In this document: piece by piece, positions 39,312 through 49,990 of the stretch
Numbering within the stretch: the first letter of the stretch is position 1
Layout: every line of letters starts with the position of its first letter
Source of the DNA: Saccharomycopsis malanga
Taxonomy: Eukaryota > Ascomycota > Saccharomycetes > Ascoideales > Saccharomycopsidaceae
DNA length: 64,000 nucleotides
Direction: 5' to 3'
Assembly (NCBI GenBank): GCA_004014935.1
Contig: CP025322.1
Coordinates: 744,001-808,000 of the forward strand
Position numbers and translations under genes: made by a program
The notes under the pieces: generated by a model
Seen by the model: only the letters and a program-made list of their open reading frames with translations
Told to the model about the DNA's origin: nothing
Databases searched by the model: none

Positions 39312-40556
39312 CGTGAATATCTGTTATGATTATATCTCTATCTCAAGCCTGTGCCTATCCAACCTGTAAAAATAACCTTCTTCTCTTTTGACTCGATTCG
39401 CCCGTTCGTTGGCCTTCCTTCCTCCAACCTAGAAAATTTTTTGATTATTTTCCCTGTCATGTGAGTTGGCCTTTACAAACAGTGCAAAATTTAAGGGTCA
39501 TCTGATTCTTGCTCTCTAATTATTTAATTTTGCTTGCTTAACACCTGCAAAAACAAAACGGTGTTAATGCACAGTTACAGGTCCGGGTAATGATACTGAG
39601 CCCTAATGTCATTACTAAGCAATTTGTAATCGCATTCATCAAGCAACATTTCAACATGACATAGATAACTTATACGGTATAAACCTTTGGCGAGACCTTC
39701 TTAAGAAAGGATCGGAACATTACTTGTAGACAAAAATGTTTAAAGAGGATGGTCCAGAACTTTTTTTTTTGGCCTAATTTCAACAACACGATTCTCATTT
39801 GCAAGCATGTATTTTGCGGATTCTATTTGTCAGAGCAACGTCCCAAACTCATGGGGACGAGCAGTGCGAATAACTCACTTGCTATCTTGAGTATTGCTTG
39901 CTGGCACGTAACCACTAGTGCACTGTTGTAGTTTTGTTCGCATCTTAGGAAATGGGCAGGTGACCATTGAATATGCCAAACTGAAGCATTTGCTTGAACA
40001 GTTTATGTACTATGGTGTCATTTATTCGCTATACTTATTGACACTTTTTGTTAGTAGCTTCGGCTATTGCTGCAGTACCGTGATTGCTATCCATTGAATG
40101 AATGTACTTGGATGCCATCATCGTGCATTCGAAACAGGAACCGGATGTTCAGTCGAGTTTTGGGAAAAACGTGCAATCCCTTTCGTTAAGCTCAACCATT
40201 AATTGCTTTCCCTCTTCTTTTCTTTTTCTTGCTTTAAAATTCCTCTCAAATATTTTGCTCCGTGCCCCTCAAAGCTTGTATCAACACACCTATCCAATCA
40301 CAAACGTTGCTCAGCTCATTGCCCTCTTTGCAAAGCAACGTTTTTGACAAGCCACACTGGAATACAGTATTGGCTTGGGTGTCATTGGAGCCACTTGGCA
40401 ATGATTGCTTCAGTAAGTGCACGATGGAAGTTGTATAAATACTCCTGGAATATCGTAGATTGAATGTAGTTTTGAATAAATTTTAAATCATCAATAAATT
40501 ATAATATATTATCATAGTTTATTATAGTTTATTATTCTCAAACGCTCAATTGCAAA
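39312..40556. promoter_or_regulatory. Upstream region shared by TIF11 and the hydrophilin gene
   Basis: 1.25 kb without a supported gene. A CCCCT stress-response-type element lies at about 40264-40268, about 290 bp before the hydrophilin ATG. The 100 bp before that ATG is extremely AT-rich with TATA-like repeats. Confidence 0.4.
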
Positions 40557-41063
40557 ATGTCCAACCTCGTTAACAAGATCCAAGACAAACTTGCTGGTGA
40601 CAGCACCTCCAAGGGCCAACAATCCACCAATTCTGGCACTGGTCAAAACTATAATAACACTACTTCTGGAGGTCACCATCATGGTGCTGGAGGATATGAT
40701 GACTCCTACAATTCTCAAGGCGGTGCTTATGGTGATTCCAACTACGGTAGTTCCAATTATGGCGGTGGAAGATCCGGTGCTGGTGGTTACGACAATTCTG
40801 GTCTTGGAGGCGGTAATGAATATGGCTCTAGCGACAAAGACGATTGGAATCGTAGCGCTGGTGCCAACCAATACAGTGGATCTCAATATGGATCTCAAGC
40901 TGCAAACGAAGACTTCAGACAAGGTCAAGTTCAACAAGGCACTTATGGCACTACTCAAGGTCAACAAGGAACTGGAAGAACTACCAGAAGCCAAGCCAGA
41001 AGAACTGGTGAATTGGACGACCCAATGTACGACAGTGTCAACCAAAAGAGCAGCAAATGGTAA
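40557..41063 (+). CDS. GRE1: GRE1/SIP18-like hydrophilin (desiccation and stress protein)
   Basis: 168 residues, the same length as S. cerevisiae Gre1. The start MSNLVNKIQDKLAGD matches Gre1/Sip18 (MSNLLNKFADKLHG). The remainder is very hydrophilic and Gly/Tyr/Asn/Ser/Gln rich with imperfect GGYD/GSSNYG repeats. A C-terminal part carries TRSQARRTGELDDPMYD and ends in SSKW. Hydrophilins of this type accumulate in osmotic stress and protect proteins during drying. The sequence is low in complexity, so only the ends carry homology signal. It could be either member of the Gre1/Sip18 pair. Confidence 0.75.
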   Translation: MSNLVNKIQDKLAGDSTSKGQQSTNSGTGQNYNNTTSGGHHHGAGGYDDSYNSQGGAYGDSNYGSSNYGGGRSGAGGYDNSGLGGGNEYGSSDKDDWNRSAGANQYSGSQYGSQAANEDFRQGQVQQGTYGTTQGQQGTGRTTRSQARRTGELDDPMYDSVNQKSSKW

Positions 41064-41227
41064 TCTATCCATTCCAGTTTAATTAGCTATTTTTATGACT
41101 GATGATCATCAAAATGAATGTTTGTATGCCTGATTTTCTACATAAAATGTTTATACTAGTATGAACTTTAACAAAAAAAAAAACCTTATTATAATTTCTA
41201 TTATTGTAAAATATATAATTTGTAAAA

Positions 41228-43927
41228 CTAACTGTTCAAAAAGTCAACAGCCGAGTCAGTCAACATGCCTGCAAGTTTGTTGAGCTCGTTCTGCGCTGCT
41301 TGCCAGTTTTTGGACTCCACTGCGTCTCTAATGCTTGGAAATGTCCACCATTCGAAGTGTTCTTCATTCTGATCATCCTTAAGTTCTTCGGGTTCGTGTA
41401 ATTGAGGTCCAAACAACATGTTTTTGACCCAAGGTCTTTTGGCAATCCCGCTGTCGGTAATTGGAAAACGTAGTAAGTAGATTAACTTAGCATTCCATTC
41501 CCATCTATGGACAGAGAGCAACGATGGCTCAATGCCTCCGTTCTCCTGGTCCACTATGGTTTTCCAGTTTCTGGCCCAATCGTTGAAGTTGTCACTGATA
41601 CGGCTCAAGTAGTCGTTAGCGTTCCGCAACGGGGAAAAGTCCAAGTCTTTTTCCTTTATAAACTCGTTGGAAACTTTGTGACAATAATCTTCGAGGTCTA
41701 GCAAATAGGCATTGATCTTGGAGTAGAACGTGTTAAGACTATAGGGTATTGATGGTTCATCAATAAGTTTTATCACAAGATTGGACAATACCTCTACAAG
41801 GGCCCGGTGATAGTCCATGTTTGGATCAACTTTCAAGTCCTGGAATCTTTTGAATGTGTCAAAGCAACTGTTCTTAGGATACTTGAAGCTGTAAGCATCT
41901 TTAGGCAGCAAATTGTCGCCATATTTGATTTCAATTGAGGGGGTGCCAACGAAAGAAGTGAAAGGATAAAAGTTGCCAAAATGATTTAAAGATTGAATGT
42001 TTTTAGCATCGAACTTGTCACCAATCTTCGGATTGTTATTGTCGTTCTTATTGCTGGTTCTTTTATCATTAGGATCTTCAACCTTTTTCAAGACATTCAT
42101 AATTACAGACTCGAACGCCGGATGTGACTTAATCTGCAAGTCCTTACCGTTAATAGCATCACTTAAATCTATATAAGCATAAGCTTCTTTGCGGATTTCT
42201 CTAAACCGCTCTTCAATCCATTCGGTGATGCCCGCATAATTGTATTCTGTGCCGTCAATGCTTATGAAGTAAATTGATCTCAATGGCTCCCAATTGAGTT
42301 TTTTCTGTAATAACGTGAACACCTTCACCATTTCAAGTAAAACGGTGGTGCCGGTATTAGGATTTACTGCACCAAAACAGGCAGAATCACGTTGTGCACC
42401 AATAATAACAGCCTTTTCACTCTGTTCACCGCCAGTTATCTTACCTACTATATTCCATAATGGTTTGGTTTCCCTTTTGCTAGTTTGCACTTCTAAATAG
42501 CCCTTCACATCACCAGTCTCATGAGTTCCTGACCATACATCAGAAGAGCCCAATTCAGTGATCATCTGATCGTTGTCAAAAGCCCAATCTTTATACTTGT
42601 TTGTATCAATTTTAAGTCCTTTCCCGCTTAACGCTTTCATGAAAGCAATCATGTCGCTGTACGAAATAGGAATAGAAGGTATCTTGGGGGAAGTCTCAGA
42701 CTTATCCCACGAAAGCCTTGGATTACTATCTATGGACGGCCATCCAGGAGTAAGCACGTCACCAGAGGAGTACTCTGAAGCTGATACCATCTGTTTTTCA
42801 ATGGCATTTCTGGCATCATCGCTCTTTAAATCCAAGTTTTTTGGATCCTTGAAATACACCATGGCACCACATCCTTTATCATGTGCAATCCTCAATTTGG
42901 CTGATGCAGATATCTTGCCGTATTTAGCAAAACATATGGCTTGATCGAAATTAATGTTGTTCTTTTGCAAAAGCTCAAAATCCTTCTCCCGTCCATAGTT
43001 AACATACATTATAGGCCCCTCTACCTTGCCATCAGCGGAAAGAAAATTGAACGATTTCATTGGTAAGTTTGATCTACTATTGTCCGCACGTTTTCCGTTA
43101 ATGTCCCTAATCACTCTCTGAGTTTCTTGACCCTCATGCTTGGAAACTGGCACGTCTTCCATAAGCTTAGCCTCGTAAGACCCGCCCGAGGACTTAAGCT
43201 CCAACTTCACAAAGTCAGGATAATTTACGAAACTCTTTACTTCGTTGAACTCTTTAGGTGATATGCCAGACTCTACATATATGTTGTTGACATATCTAGC
43301 TAATGCTAGATCTCCCGCAGTACCTGCCATATGAGGCAACGAACTCAAGTATTCAAGAGACTCTTCCATGGCTTTGGGATCTATATGGTTCCTGACAAAG
43401 TTCATCAATACATCCTGGTCATTAAACTGACCATTAATGAGTGCCTTGCTGCTTGGATAAAGCCCTGACGTGATCACTAAATAGATCAAGCCAGAAATGA
43501 AAAAAACATATAGAAACCGTTTTAAAATCAACGGGTTTCCAACCTTTCCTAAATATACGTCAAACTTTATGGATATAAACCGCCAGGTTTCAGCTATCGG
43601 ATCAAGAAACCTCGTCATAGGAAGAACAATCTTAGAACTAAACCCACTTCGTAGGGACCTTGACACCGAATTAGCACGCTGAAAAAAGTTCTGGGTTCTA
43701 CCAAACCCTCTATCGTTTCGGGTATAGATATTATTATTTGGGTCGTCAATTTCAAATTGCTCAAAATTGATATTTGCCTCTATATCAGACATGGAATCAG
43801 AATCAGATTCCGCATCATCTTGCCGAGTATTATTGGCATTATTCAACATTGGAGCATCCTGATCCGCATACGATGGCGGATTCTGCGGAAGCTCATGACT
43901 CGGTAACAGACTATATTCACGAGGCAT
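41228..43927 (-). CDS. TRE1: Transferrin-receptor-like membrane protein, TRE1/TRE2 type Rsp5 adaptor
   Basis: 899 residues. N-terminal cytosolic tail with a PPxY motif (PPSY, 17-20) that would bind WW domains of the ubiquitin ligase Rsp5; one membrane segment (about 137-156); then protease-associated, M28 peptidase-like and dimerisation domains as in the transferrin receptor. In S. cerevisiae Tre1/Tre2 with Bsd2 send metal transporters such as Smf1 to the vacuole. The peptidase core reads GAQRDSACFGAVNPNTGT: the usual zinc-binding His and Asp are Gln and Asn. In IDGTEYNYAG the catalytic Glu is Thr, so it should be inactive. Vps70 is the alternative relative. Divergent from UTP4. Confidence 0.82.
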   Translation of the reverse strand: MPREYSLLPSHELPQNPPSYADQDAPMLNNANNTRQDDAESDSDSMSDIEANINFEQFEIDDPNNNIYTRNDRGFGRTQNFFQRANSVSRSLRSGFSSKIVLPMTRFLDPIAETWRFISIKFDVYLGKVGNPLILKRFLYVFFISGLIYLVITSGLYPSSKALINGQFNDQDVLMNFVRNHIDPKAMEESLEYLSSLPHMAGTAGDLALARYVNNIYVESGISPKEFNEVKSFVNYPDFVKLELKSSGGSYEAKLMEDVPVSKHEGQETQRVIRDINGKRADNSRSNLPMKSFNFLSADGKVEGPIMYVNYGREKDFELLQKNNINFDQAICFAKYGKISASAKLRIAHDKGCGAMVYFKDPKNLDLKSDDARNAIEKQMVSASEYSSGDVLTPGWPSIDSNPRLSWDKSETSPKIPSIPISYSDMIAFMKALSGKGLKIDTNKYKDWAFDNDQMITELGSSDVWSGTHETGDVKGYLEVQTSKRETKPLWNIVGKITGGEQSEKAVIIGAQRDSACFGAVNPNTGTTVLLEMVKVFTLLQKKLNWEPLRSIYFISIDGTEYNYAGITEWIEERFREIRKEAYAYIDLSDAINGKDLQIKSHPAFESVIMNVLKKVEDPNDKRTSNKNDNNNPKIGDKFDAKNIQSLNHFGNFYPFTSFVGTPSIEIKYGDNLLPKDAYSFKYPKNSCFDTFKRFQDLKVDPNMDYHRALVEVLSNLVIKLIDEPSIPYSLNTFYSKINAYLLDLEDYCHKVSNEFIKEKDLDFSPLRNANDYLSRISDNFNDWARNWKTIVDQENGGIEPSLLSVHRWEWNAKLIYLLRFPITDSGIAKRPWVKNMLFGPQLHEPEELKDDQNEEHFEWWTFPSIRDAVESKNWQAAQNELNKLAGMLTDSAVDFLNS

Positions 43928-44513
43928 TTTATCAGTAATATTTACAAACTGAATATTCCTAACCTATAGACTTTATCTTGTTCAATTTATGTCAACGTTC
44001 AAAGTCGCTAACAATGCACCATATGCAGTAAGCTTGAAAAGATATAGCAAATGCAGAAACAACGAAGTGCAGCAAAGAACAACCAATATAGCCTGTCAAA
44101 ACTACTTAAATATAAATAAACGAAGCCCACAACTAATCCTAGTCATAATATAGGGGTCCCGTTGAAAAGTGTCAAACTAATACGTTTGCAGCCATGCCAT
44201 ACGTTTGGTGCGCCCCCTCTCTCTCCTCCATACATTGCAGGCTCAATATCTATATAATGTTACCCGCCTCTGTACAAAACTGCATTGTAGCGTCTTAGTC
44301 GCATTATGCGCTATCCTGCTGAAATATGCAAAGGCACATCATTAGCTCATATACCATAGTATTGGGTGCATGCGGGTAAGAATTAAAATTTTTTTTTTTT
44401 AGGGCGAAGAGATGGGGAAAATTTTCATTATATGAGAAGTAAAATATAGAGAGATAAATAAAGTACGGTATCAATTATTGTGCCCGAACGTAATTTAAGA
44501 GCAGATCAAAGCA
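43928..44513. promoter_or_regulatory. Divergent promoter of TRE1-like gene and UTP4
   Basis: 586 bp. At 44385-44428, about 90-130 bp before UTP4, AAAATTTTTTTTTT is followed by GGGCGAAGAGATGGGG and GGAAAATTTTC. This resembles the RRPE plus PAC pair (GCGATGAG, one mismatch) of ribosome-biogenesis genes. GCATGCGGG and similar words lie near 44358. Confidence 0.45.
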
Positions 44514-46968
44514 ATGAATATTCATCGCTCCCGATTTGTGGATTTCACGCCACATACCATAACTCATTTGGCGTTCAGCCACAGGTCTACCAAAGGTTCG
44601 ACCCCCAGCGATTTACGGCTTGCAGTTGGTAGAAACAACGGAGATATTGAGATCTGGAACCCTCGTCACAACTGGTTTCATGAGCAGACGTTACGGGGTG
44701 GCAAGGGGAGAACTATAGAAGGATTGGCCTGGGCTTTGTATGATAGCATACCGCGCCTTTTTTCGATTGGTGGGTCTTCAGTTATCACAGAATGGAATTT
44801 GAAGACCGGCATGCCATTGAAGAACTACGACTGCAATGCAGGAATTATATGGTGTTTGAAGGTTGACAGCGCCAGTGAAAAGATTGCTGTAGGCTGTGAC
44901 AATGGATCAGTGGTGTTGATAGATATATCTGGCGGGCCAGGTTCGTTGGAACATGATGTGGTTTTGCAGAGACAAAACTCTAGAGTTCTATCTATTGATT
45001 TTAATACCAACTTGCAGGTGATTGGTGGATGTGCTGATGGAAAGATCCGGGTCTGGGATATAGCGTCGGAGTCCAAGACTAGAGGTAGACTTGTAGGTAC
45101 CATGAAAGTAGACAAGTCTACGAAAAGAGAAAGTACTCTTGTATGGTCGGTCTTAGTTTTAGAGAATCGTAACCAAATAGTCAGTGGAGATTCTACCGGA
45201 TCTTTAAAGATTTGGGACTTGAAATATTATACATTACAGCAATCGTTTGATTCACACAAAGCAGACATCTTAAGTATAACTACCGATGTGGATCAAGAAC
45301 AGATCTTTTCATCTGGCGTAGATAGAAAAATATTCAATTATACTTTGATTACCAATACATCCAATGCCGCGACAACCACCGCGACAATTCCTGCAAAGGA
45401 CATATTGAAGAAACAATGGATCAGCTCGTCAAGTAAGTTATTGCATGCGAATGACATCAGATCAATCACCAGCTTTGAATCAAAGGGCTTGAGTTTGTTG
45501 GTGTCCGGTGGTGTTGAAAGACAGTTAGTTATTAATTCTGTCAAGTTCTTCAATTCAAGCATCTATAGAAAGTTACCAATCAGCGTTCAGTATCAAAGAA
45601 ACGTGCTCCAGAATAGTAGTCAGAGATTTGTAGTAATGTGGCAAGACCAGACTGTGAAAATATGGAAGATTTTCAAGAATGCTTTTGCTAATGAGAGTTC
45701 AAGTCGTCCTGATTTGGGTAACAAGAAACATTACAAGTTGGTGCTGAGATTGGTGCTTTCTGAAGAAGAGAATATTTCAGATGTTGCCATTTCAAATAAT
45801 GGAGACTGTTTAGCTGTTGCCTACCTCTCCAGTGTCAAGATGTTCAGATTAACTTATAACGAAAAGACCGAAAAGCTTAAGGTCAGCAAACTCAAGCTTT
45901 TGTCCTCGAAGCTCCAAAATGTAGGAGCAAGGTTTTTGCAGTTCACAAACGATGGCGCTAATCTAATAGTAGTAGATCCAGATAATGACATAATGAAGAT
46001 AAATACTGTTGAATATTCAGACAGTGAAGAAGATGATAATAATGAAAAGAAGGATCTTCAGCTCACAATGTTTGACTTGCCAGAAATAGAGGGTTTGAAG
46101 TCTAAGTTAGGGCATGCTGGCAATATTAGAGACTTTAGAGTTTCTGCTGACGACAAAGTAATTGCTGTTTCTAGATACTACGGAGCGTTGGATTTGATTT
46201 TCCTTGATACAAAAAGTGAAACAGGTTTTAATGTGGTAGAGCTTGCTAGATTATCATCAGGCGTTTCTGCTATTGAATTCACTGGCAAAAACACATTGGT
46301 TGCTATCACCGTTGAAAATAAAATATATGAGTTTAACATTAACCAGAACGATGTGATCACTTCAACAGATGCACCAGAGTCTAAGATGCTTCTTACTGCT
46401 TGGTCCAAGAAGAACTCCGAATATTTACCAAAGGAGTTTTTGGCTTTGAAAAACAAGTGCATTGGGATTTTCACCGACAAGAAAGATATCGCCAGAATTT
46501 GGCTTTGGGGTGCTGATTGGCTTTGTTTTTTAAACTTAGATATCAATTTGTCCCTTTCGAAAAAAAAAATCCTCTCTCAAAAGAACCAACGATGGTTTGA
46601 CTATTCACCACGACGTAGAAGTTGATGACGATGAGAATAATACAGAGAACGAAGAGCCAGTTATTGAAAGTTTGTTTAATGCTGATGGCTCTATTATAAA
46701 ATACAATGGTAGTCAAGATGACGAGTTTTCAAAGTTTGAAAATAATCAGTTAGTTTTCAAAGGTAATTTCAAAAATCATGCCAATGGCGAGGGTGATGGA
46801 GCAGTTAAAAATAATGAGCCAAAGCCAGTTCCATTCTGGATTACTAACAAATATAAGTCGATCTTGAGCGTTGGAAGCTTTGACAAGAATGACATGGTGG
46901 TTGTCGAAAGACCTTTGAGCCATTTACCTGCCACCCCAGCATTCAAAACTAACAATATCACCTTTTGA
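44514..46968 (+). CDS. UTP4: UTP4, U3 snoRNP / t-UTP subunit; reading frame broken by one base at an A10 run
   Basis: Nucleolar WD-repeat protein of the t-UTP subcomplex of the small-subunit processome, required for 18S rRNA maturation. The start MNIHRSRFVDFTPHTITHLAFS matches Utp4 orthologues, and two beta-propellers of WD repeats follow (GSLKIWDL, DGKIRVWDIA). The frame runs to 46625 but the last residues are unrelated to the family. The expected C-terminus (DGLTIHHD then WITNKYKSILSV and VVVERPLSHLP) lies in another frame to 46968. The switch fits one extra A in the run at 46560-46569: nine A would restore SKKKSSLKRTNDGLTI. This is either an assembly indel, a real mutation or a slippage site; a gene this essential makes a simple null unlikely. 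Confidence 0.88.
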
Positions 46969-47568
46969 TATGATCATTATTTAATTGCATAATAAATAGA
47001 TTCCGCATTATCTAGTTGTGTTTTGTTTCACACGTAATTTAATAGATCTTATAATAGTAACAATAATCTTCAATTTTGAGTCCAGTACATATAAATTCTG
47101 TATATACAAACCATGTCTTAAAGGACTTGGTAAAGCAGTGGGAAATTTTTTTTTTCTACTTTTATCCAAACTTGAAATGAATCACTAGTTCTGACAAGCC
47201 TTTTCCGATATTCTCTTGGCTTGTATTTCCTAAGATGATTTTAACCACGTTATATATATATATATATAGTGCCAGTATCACTTCTCCAATGCATGCCACC
47301 TTGAAATATGGTTGTGATGCCTCTGATGATCGATAATTTGTTGAACTGTGTTTAATTCTCTAAGTATCCAAGTTCTTCGAAAGCAAGAGTAGTATCGAGA
47401 TTCCACACGATGGGCACAAACCAAAACATTTAATAAACATATTGTGTTCTTACAGATCGCCAAAATGCAAAAATCAAACGTTCTTAAGCTAAGCCGTTTA
47501 TGGATATATACAATTTGAAATGATAAAAAATAAATTCAAAAATTAACAGAATGAGGCGGACTATCCAT
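46969..47568. other. Convergent UTP4-TIM54 intergenic region
   Basis: 600 bp between convergent stops. Holds SINE copy 7 (47052-47145), a TA run at about 47252-47270 and no supported gene. Confidence 0.45.
47052..47145 (-). mobile_element. tRNA-derived SINE, copy 7 (short 3' fragment)
   Basis: Only the last 90 or so bases of the element: the complement of CAGTGGGAAA and GGACTTGGTAAA, a diverged form of the 3' hairpin (GTATATACAGAATTTATATG on the minus strand), then TGGACTCAAAATTGAAG and an ATT-type tail. Heavily 5'-truncated and diverged. Confidence 0.65.
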
Positions 47569-49143
47569 TTATGCATCTGTGGAAGGATGCAACTTATCGT
47601 TAAACACCCATAAACTAGAGATAACTCTCTTATCAACCACCATATCTCTGAGCCATTCACTGTCCTTATCTTTACCCTTTTGGACCCATTTGGCAGGCCA
47701 GTCAGCCTCTTCCTGAACGGCGAGATTCTCATCGTTTTCTATGTCAAAAGGTCTAGTTTGCTGCTCGACAATCATAAAAGCCAATCTACCGTACTCATCC
47801 GCGAGGTATCTCCGTTGATAGAAACGGTAGATACGTTCTGGGATTTTTAAAAAGCCCAACAAGTGAGGAACAGGCATGACGGAAATAGGCTGTTGAAAAA
47901 ATGGGGGAACGTTATTCTTCGAGGGAAGCTTTTTTACGAGTCTATCATTAGAAATATATTCTTTAAGCTCTGGTGCCAACTTGCCTTCGGAATGATACTC
48001 TTTTGGCAAGATGTAAGGAGCAATCACGGCTGGTTCGTTATCTTCGTCATCATCATTATCATCATCACTAGTTGTTTCAGCAGCTTGTTTGTCTGTTTTT
48101 ACCCCTTTGGCTTCAGCAGCCAACTCTTCATCAGGTTGAGATTCAAACTCCTTGATCAAATCTTCAAGCTCTTTAACTTCGGGTATGTCTGAGGTATCTT
48201 CGTCATTTTTCTTTTTGGAAAGTTCCCTTTCTCTCTTCTTTTCAAGTCTTTTTTGCTTATCCAACGCTTGTTGTTCAATCACTCGTGGTGGCTTTTGCAA
48301 CGGGCCTAACAAGCCTTCGTGCAAGCCAGCGAGATACTCTTTATAAATACCTCTGCCAAAGCAAAGAACACCACCAATTTGGTTCAATGGCTTTTCAGGT
48401 AACGAGTCCTCATAATGTGCAGCGAATGGTGTTTGTTTATTTTGATCTTTGTAGTAAATACTCAACACATTTTTGAGATTCTTCATTTTTTTCTCAAACT
48501 CTTGTTTCTTCTGAAGTTCTACTTCAGCCTCTCTTTCTTGTTTGACAGCCTCGGAAACAAAAAAGCTAGCTACATAGTTCCAAGGCTTCTTTACAAATCC
48601 AGGTATTTTAGGACCTGCAGGTGTTTGTTCAGTAGCTTTACTGGCCTCTGCTTCCGCCTCCAATTCCTTAATATGCCTTCTTACGGCTCTGATCTGACCC
48701 GCGATGTATCGTCTAATTTCTCCCTGTCTAGACGATCTGATGATTTCAAAATCAACGCCTCCTGCATTGAGGACAGGCTTGACATGTCTGCGGAAAAGTT
48801 TGAAACTTTCTTCCAAGTAGTCATTCGGTGGGGGAGAAATGAAAATCGTGATTTTTCTAGGTAACTGGTCGGTCTCTACAACCTGCTTACCATATTTACT
48901 AGCAAGATCCATCCATTTTTCCCTCACTTTTTTCTGCTCTCGTTTGTCGTAAACAATACCACCAATGATCAAGCCTGTGACAGATAAGAATATCGTCCAG
49001 TTTCTTGAAGGTAGCCTTATTCTGGAAATTCCCATGGCCTTCAAAGCTGGATTGGTGTATCCTTTTGGCGCTGATTTCGCACTCGCCTTTGTGGTGTCGC
49101 CACCTACTGCATTCTCAGCAGCATTTTGTTTCTCCAGACTCAT
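47569..49143 (-). CDS. TIM54: Mitochondrial inner membrane translocase subunit Tim54
   Basis: Subunit of the TIM22 complex, which inserts carrier proteins into the inner membrane; it also aids assembly of the i-AAA protease. 524 residues. A short N-terminal matrix part ending in NPALKAMGISRIRLPSRNW precedes a membrane segment (49-65, TIFLSVTGLIIGGIVY). A large intermembrane-space domain follows, with KITIFISPPPNDYLEES and RRHVKPVLNAGGVDFE typical of Tim54. A charged, acidic linker (DDDNDDDEDNE) lies near residues 370-385. Starts at an ATG; divergent from the EH-domain gene. Confidence 0.94.
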   Translation of the reverse strand: MSLEKQNAAENAVGGDTTKASAKSAPKGYTNPALKAMGISRIRLPSRNWTIFLSVTGLIIGGIVYDKREQKKVREKWMDLASKYGKQVVETDQLPRKITIFISPPPNDYLEESFKLFRRHVKPVLNAGGVDFEIIRSSRQGEIRRYIAGQIRAVRRHIKELEAEAEASKATEQTPAGPKIPGFVKKPWNYVASFFVSEAVKQEREAEVELQKKQEFEKKMKNLKNVLSIYYKDQNKQTPFAAHYEDSLPEKPLNQIGGVLCFGRGIYKEYLAGLHEGLLGPLQKPPRVIEQQALDKQKRLEKKRERELSKKKNDEDTSDIPEVKELEDLIKEFESQPDEELAAEAKGVKTDKQAAETTSDDDNDDDEDNEPAVIAPYILPKEYHSEGKLAPELKEYISNDRLVKKLPSKNNVPPFFQQPISVMPVPHLLGFLKIPERIYRFYQRRYLADEYGRLAFMIVEQQTRPFDIENDENLAVQEEADWPAKWVQKGKDKDSEWLRDMVVDKRVISSLWVFNDKLHPSTDA

Positions 49144-49990
49144 TCTTAGAGAGTTTACTATACCTTAGATTAACTACCAGTTGTAATTCAACATTTCTGT
49201 ATCTTCTTCGAAATGTTATAATTTTTTCAGACGATGCGGCATCCTGCACGGGGATGCATCTATCACATTCAGCTGGTATATTGGACTTTAACGGTGGTCC
49301 ACACTGCAAGTGTTGGTACCAATACTACAATAATGGGTAACTAGTAATTGAGTAACAGATATACGAAAAGAAAGATGAAGTGAACTATGCGGTGTTAAAA
49401 TGTTACTGATAAATGAGAATTGGTGGAGGCATATGAAGTTACATTATGGAAATGAAAAAGTAAAAAAAAAAAAATTAGCAAAAGATACCCAAATTTAAAG
49501 TAAAAAAATTTGAGATGTTCTATACATTTTTGTATGATTCAATTTTTTTGAGTATTGTACAGCGAATGGGCAAATTGTAATGATAATAGCCCGTTTGGGT
49601 AAAGTCGCACATGATTTCTACCTTACAGTACGTAGTATTAGAAAGAAGTCAATAATTATTCGTACAATCCGTACTATCTAATGGTAAATCTTTATTATTT
49701 TCTTTAAAAGCTGTTTATAATGATCAATAAATTTAATTTGAATCCTACAAAAAAAAGTTCAACTCGAATTGCCGTTTATAGGTTCTTGTAATTGCCAACC
49801 AGGGATATTCTATTGTCTGATAGGAAACCGCATGTGACCGACCTTCAAAACTTGAGCTGTTGTTTTGCGCAATACGTTTAAGATACGCTACAGACAGTTT
49901 ATACAGTCCTTGCAAGAGTTGTACTATAGTTTTTTGTTTTTGTTTTTGTTTTTGTTTTATTCAGAATAGTGAATTCCAGCTGTTGTATGA
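49144..49990. promoter_or_regulatory. Divergent promoter of TIM54 and the IRS4-like gene
   Basis: About 850 bp. Near TIM54 is GATGCGGCATCCTGCACGGGGATGCATC (read as separate GATGC words, about 49223-49260). A TTTTTG hexamer repeat of four units lies at 49930-49956, in the likely 5' UTR of the IRS4-like gene. No gene seen. Confidence 0.4.

Noticed and set aside
40512-41072. 186-codon minus-strand frame
   Set aside because: Antisense to the low-complexity hydrophilin gene; Thr/Ser/Ile-rich translation is a reflection of Gly/Asn/Tyr codons.
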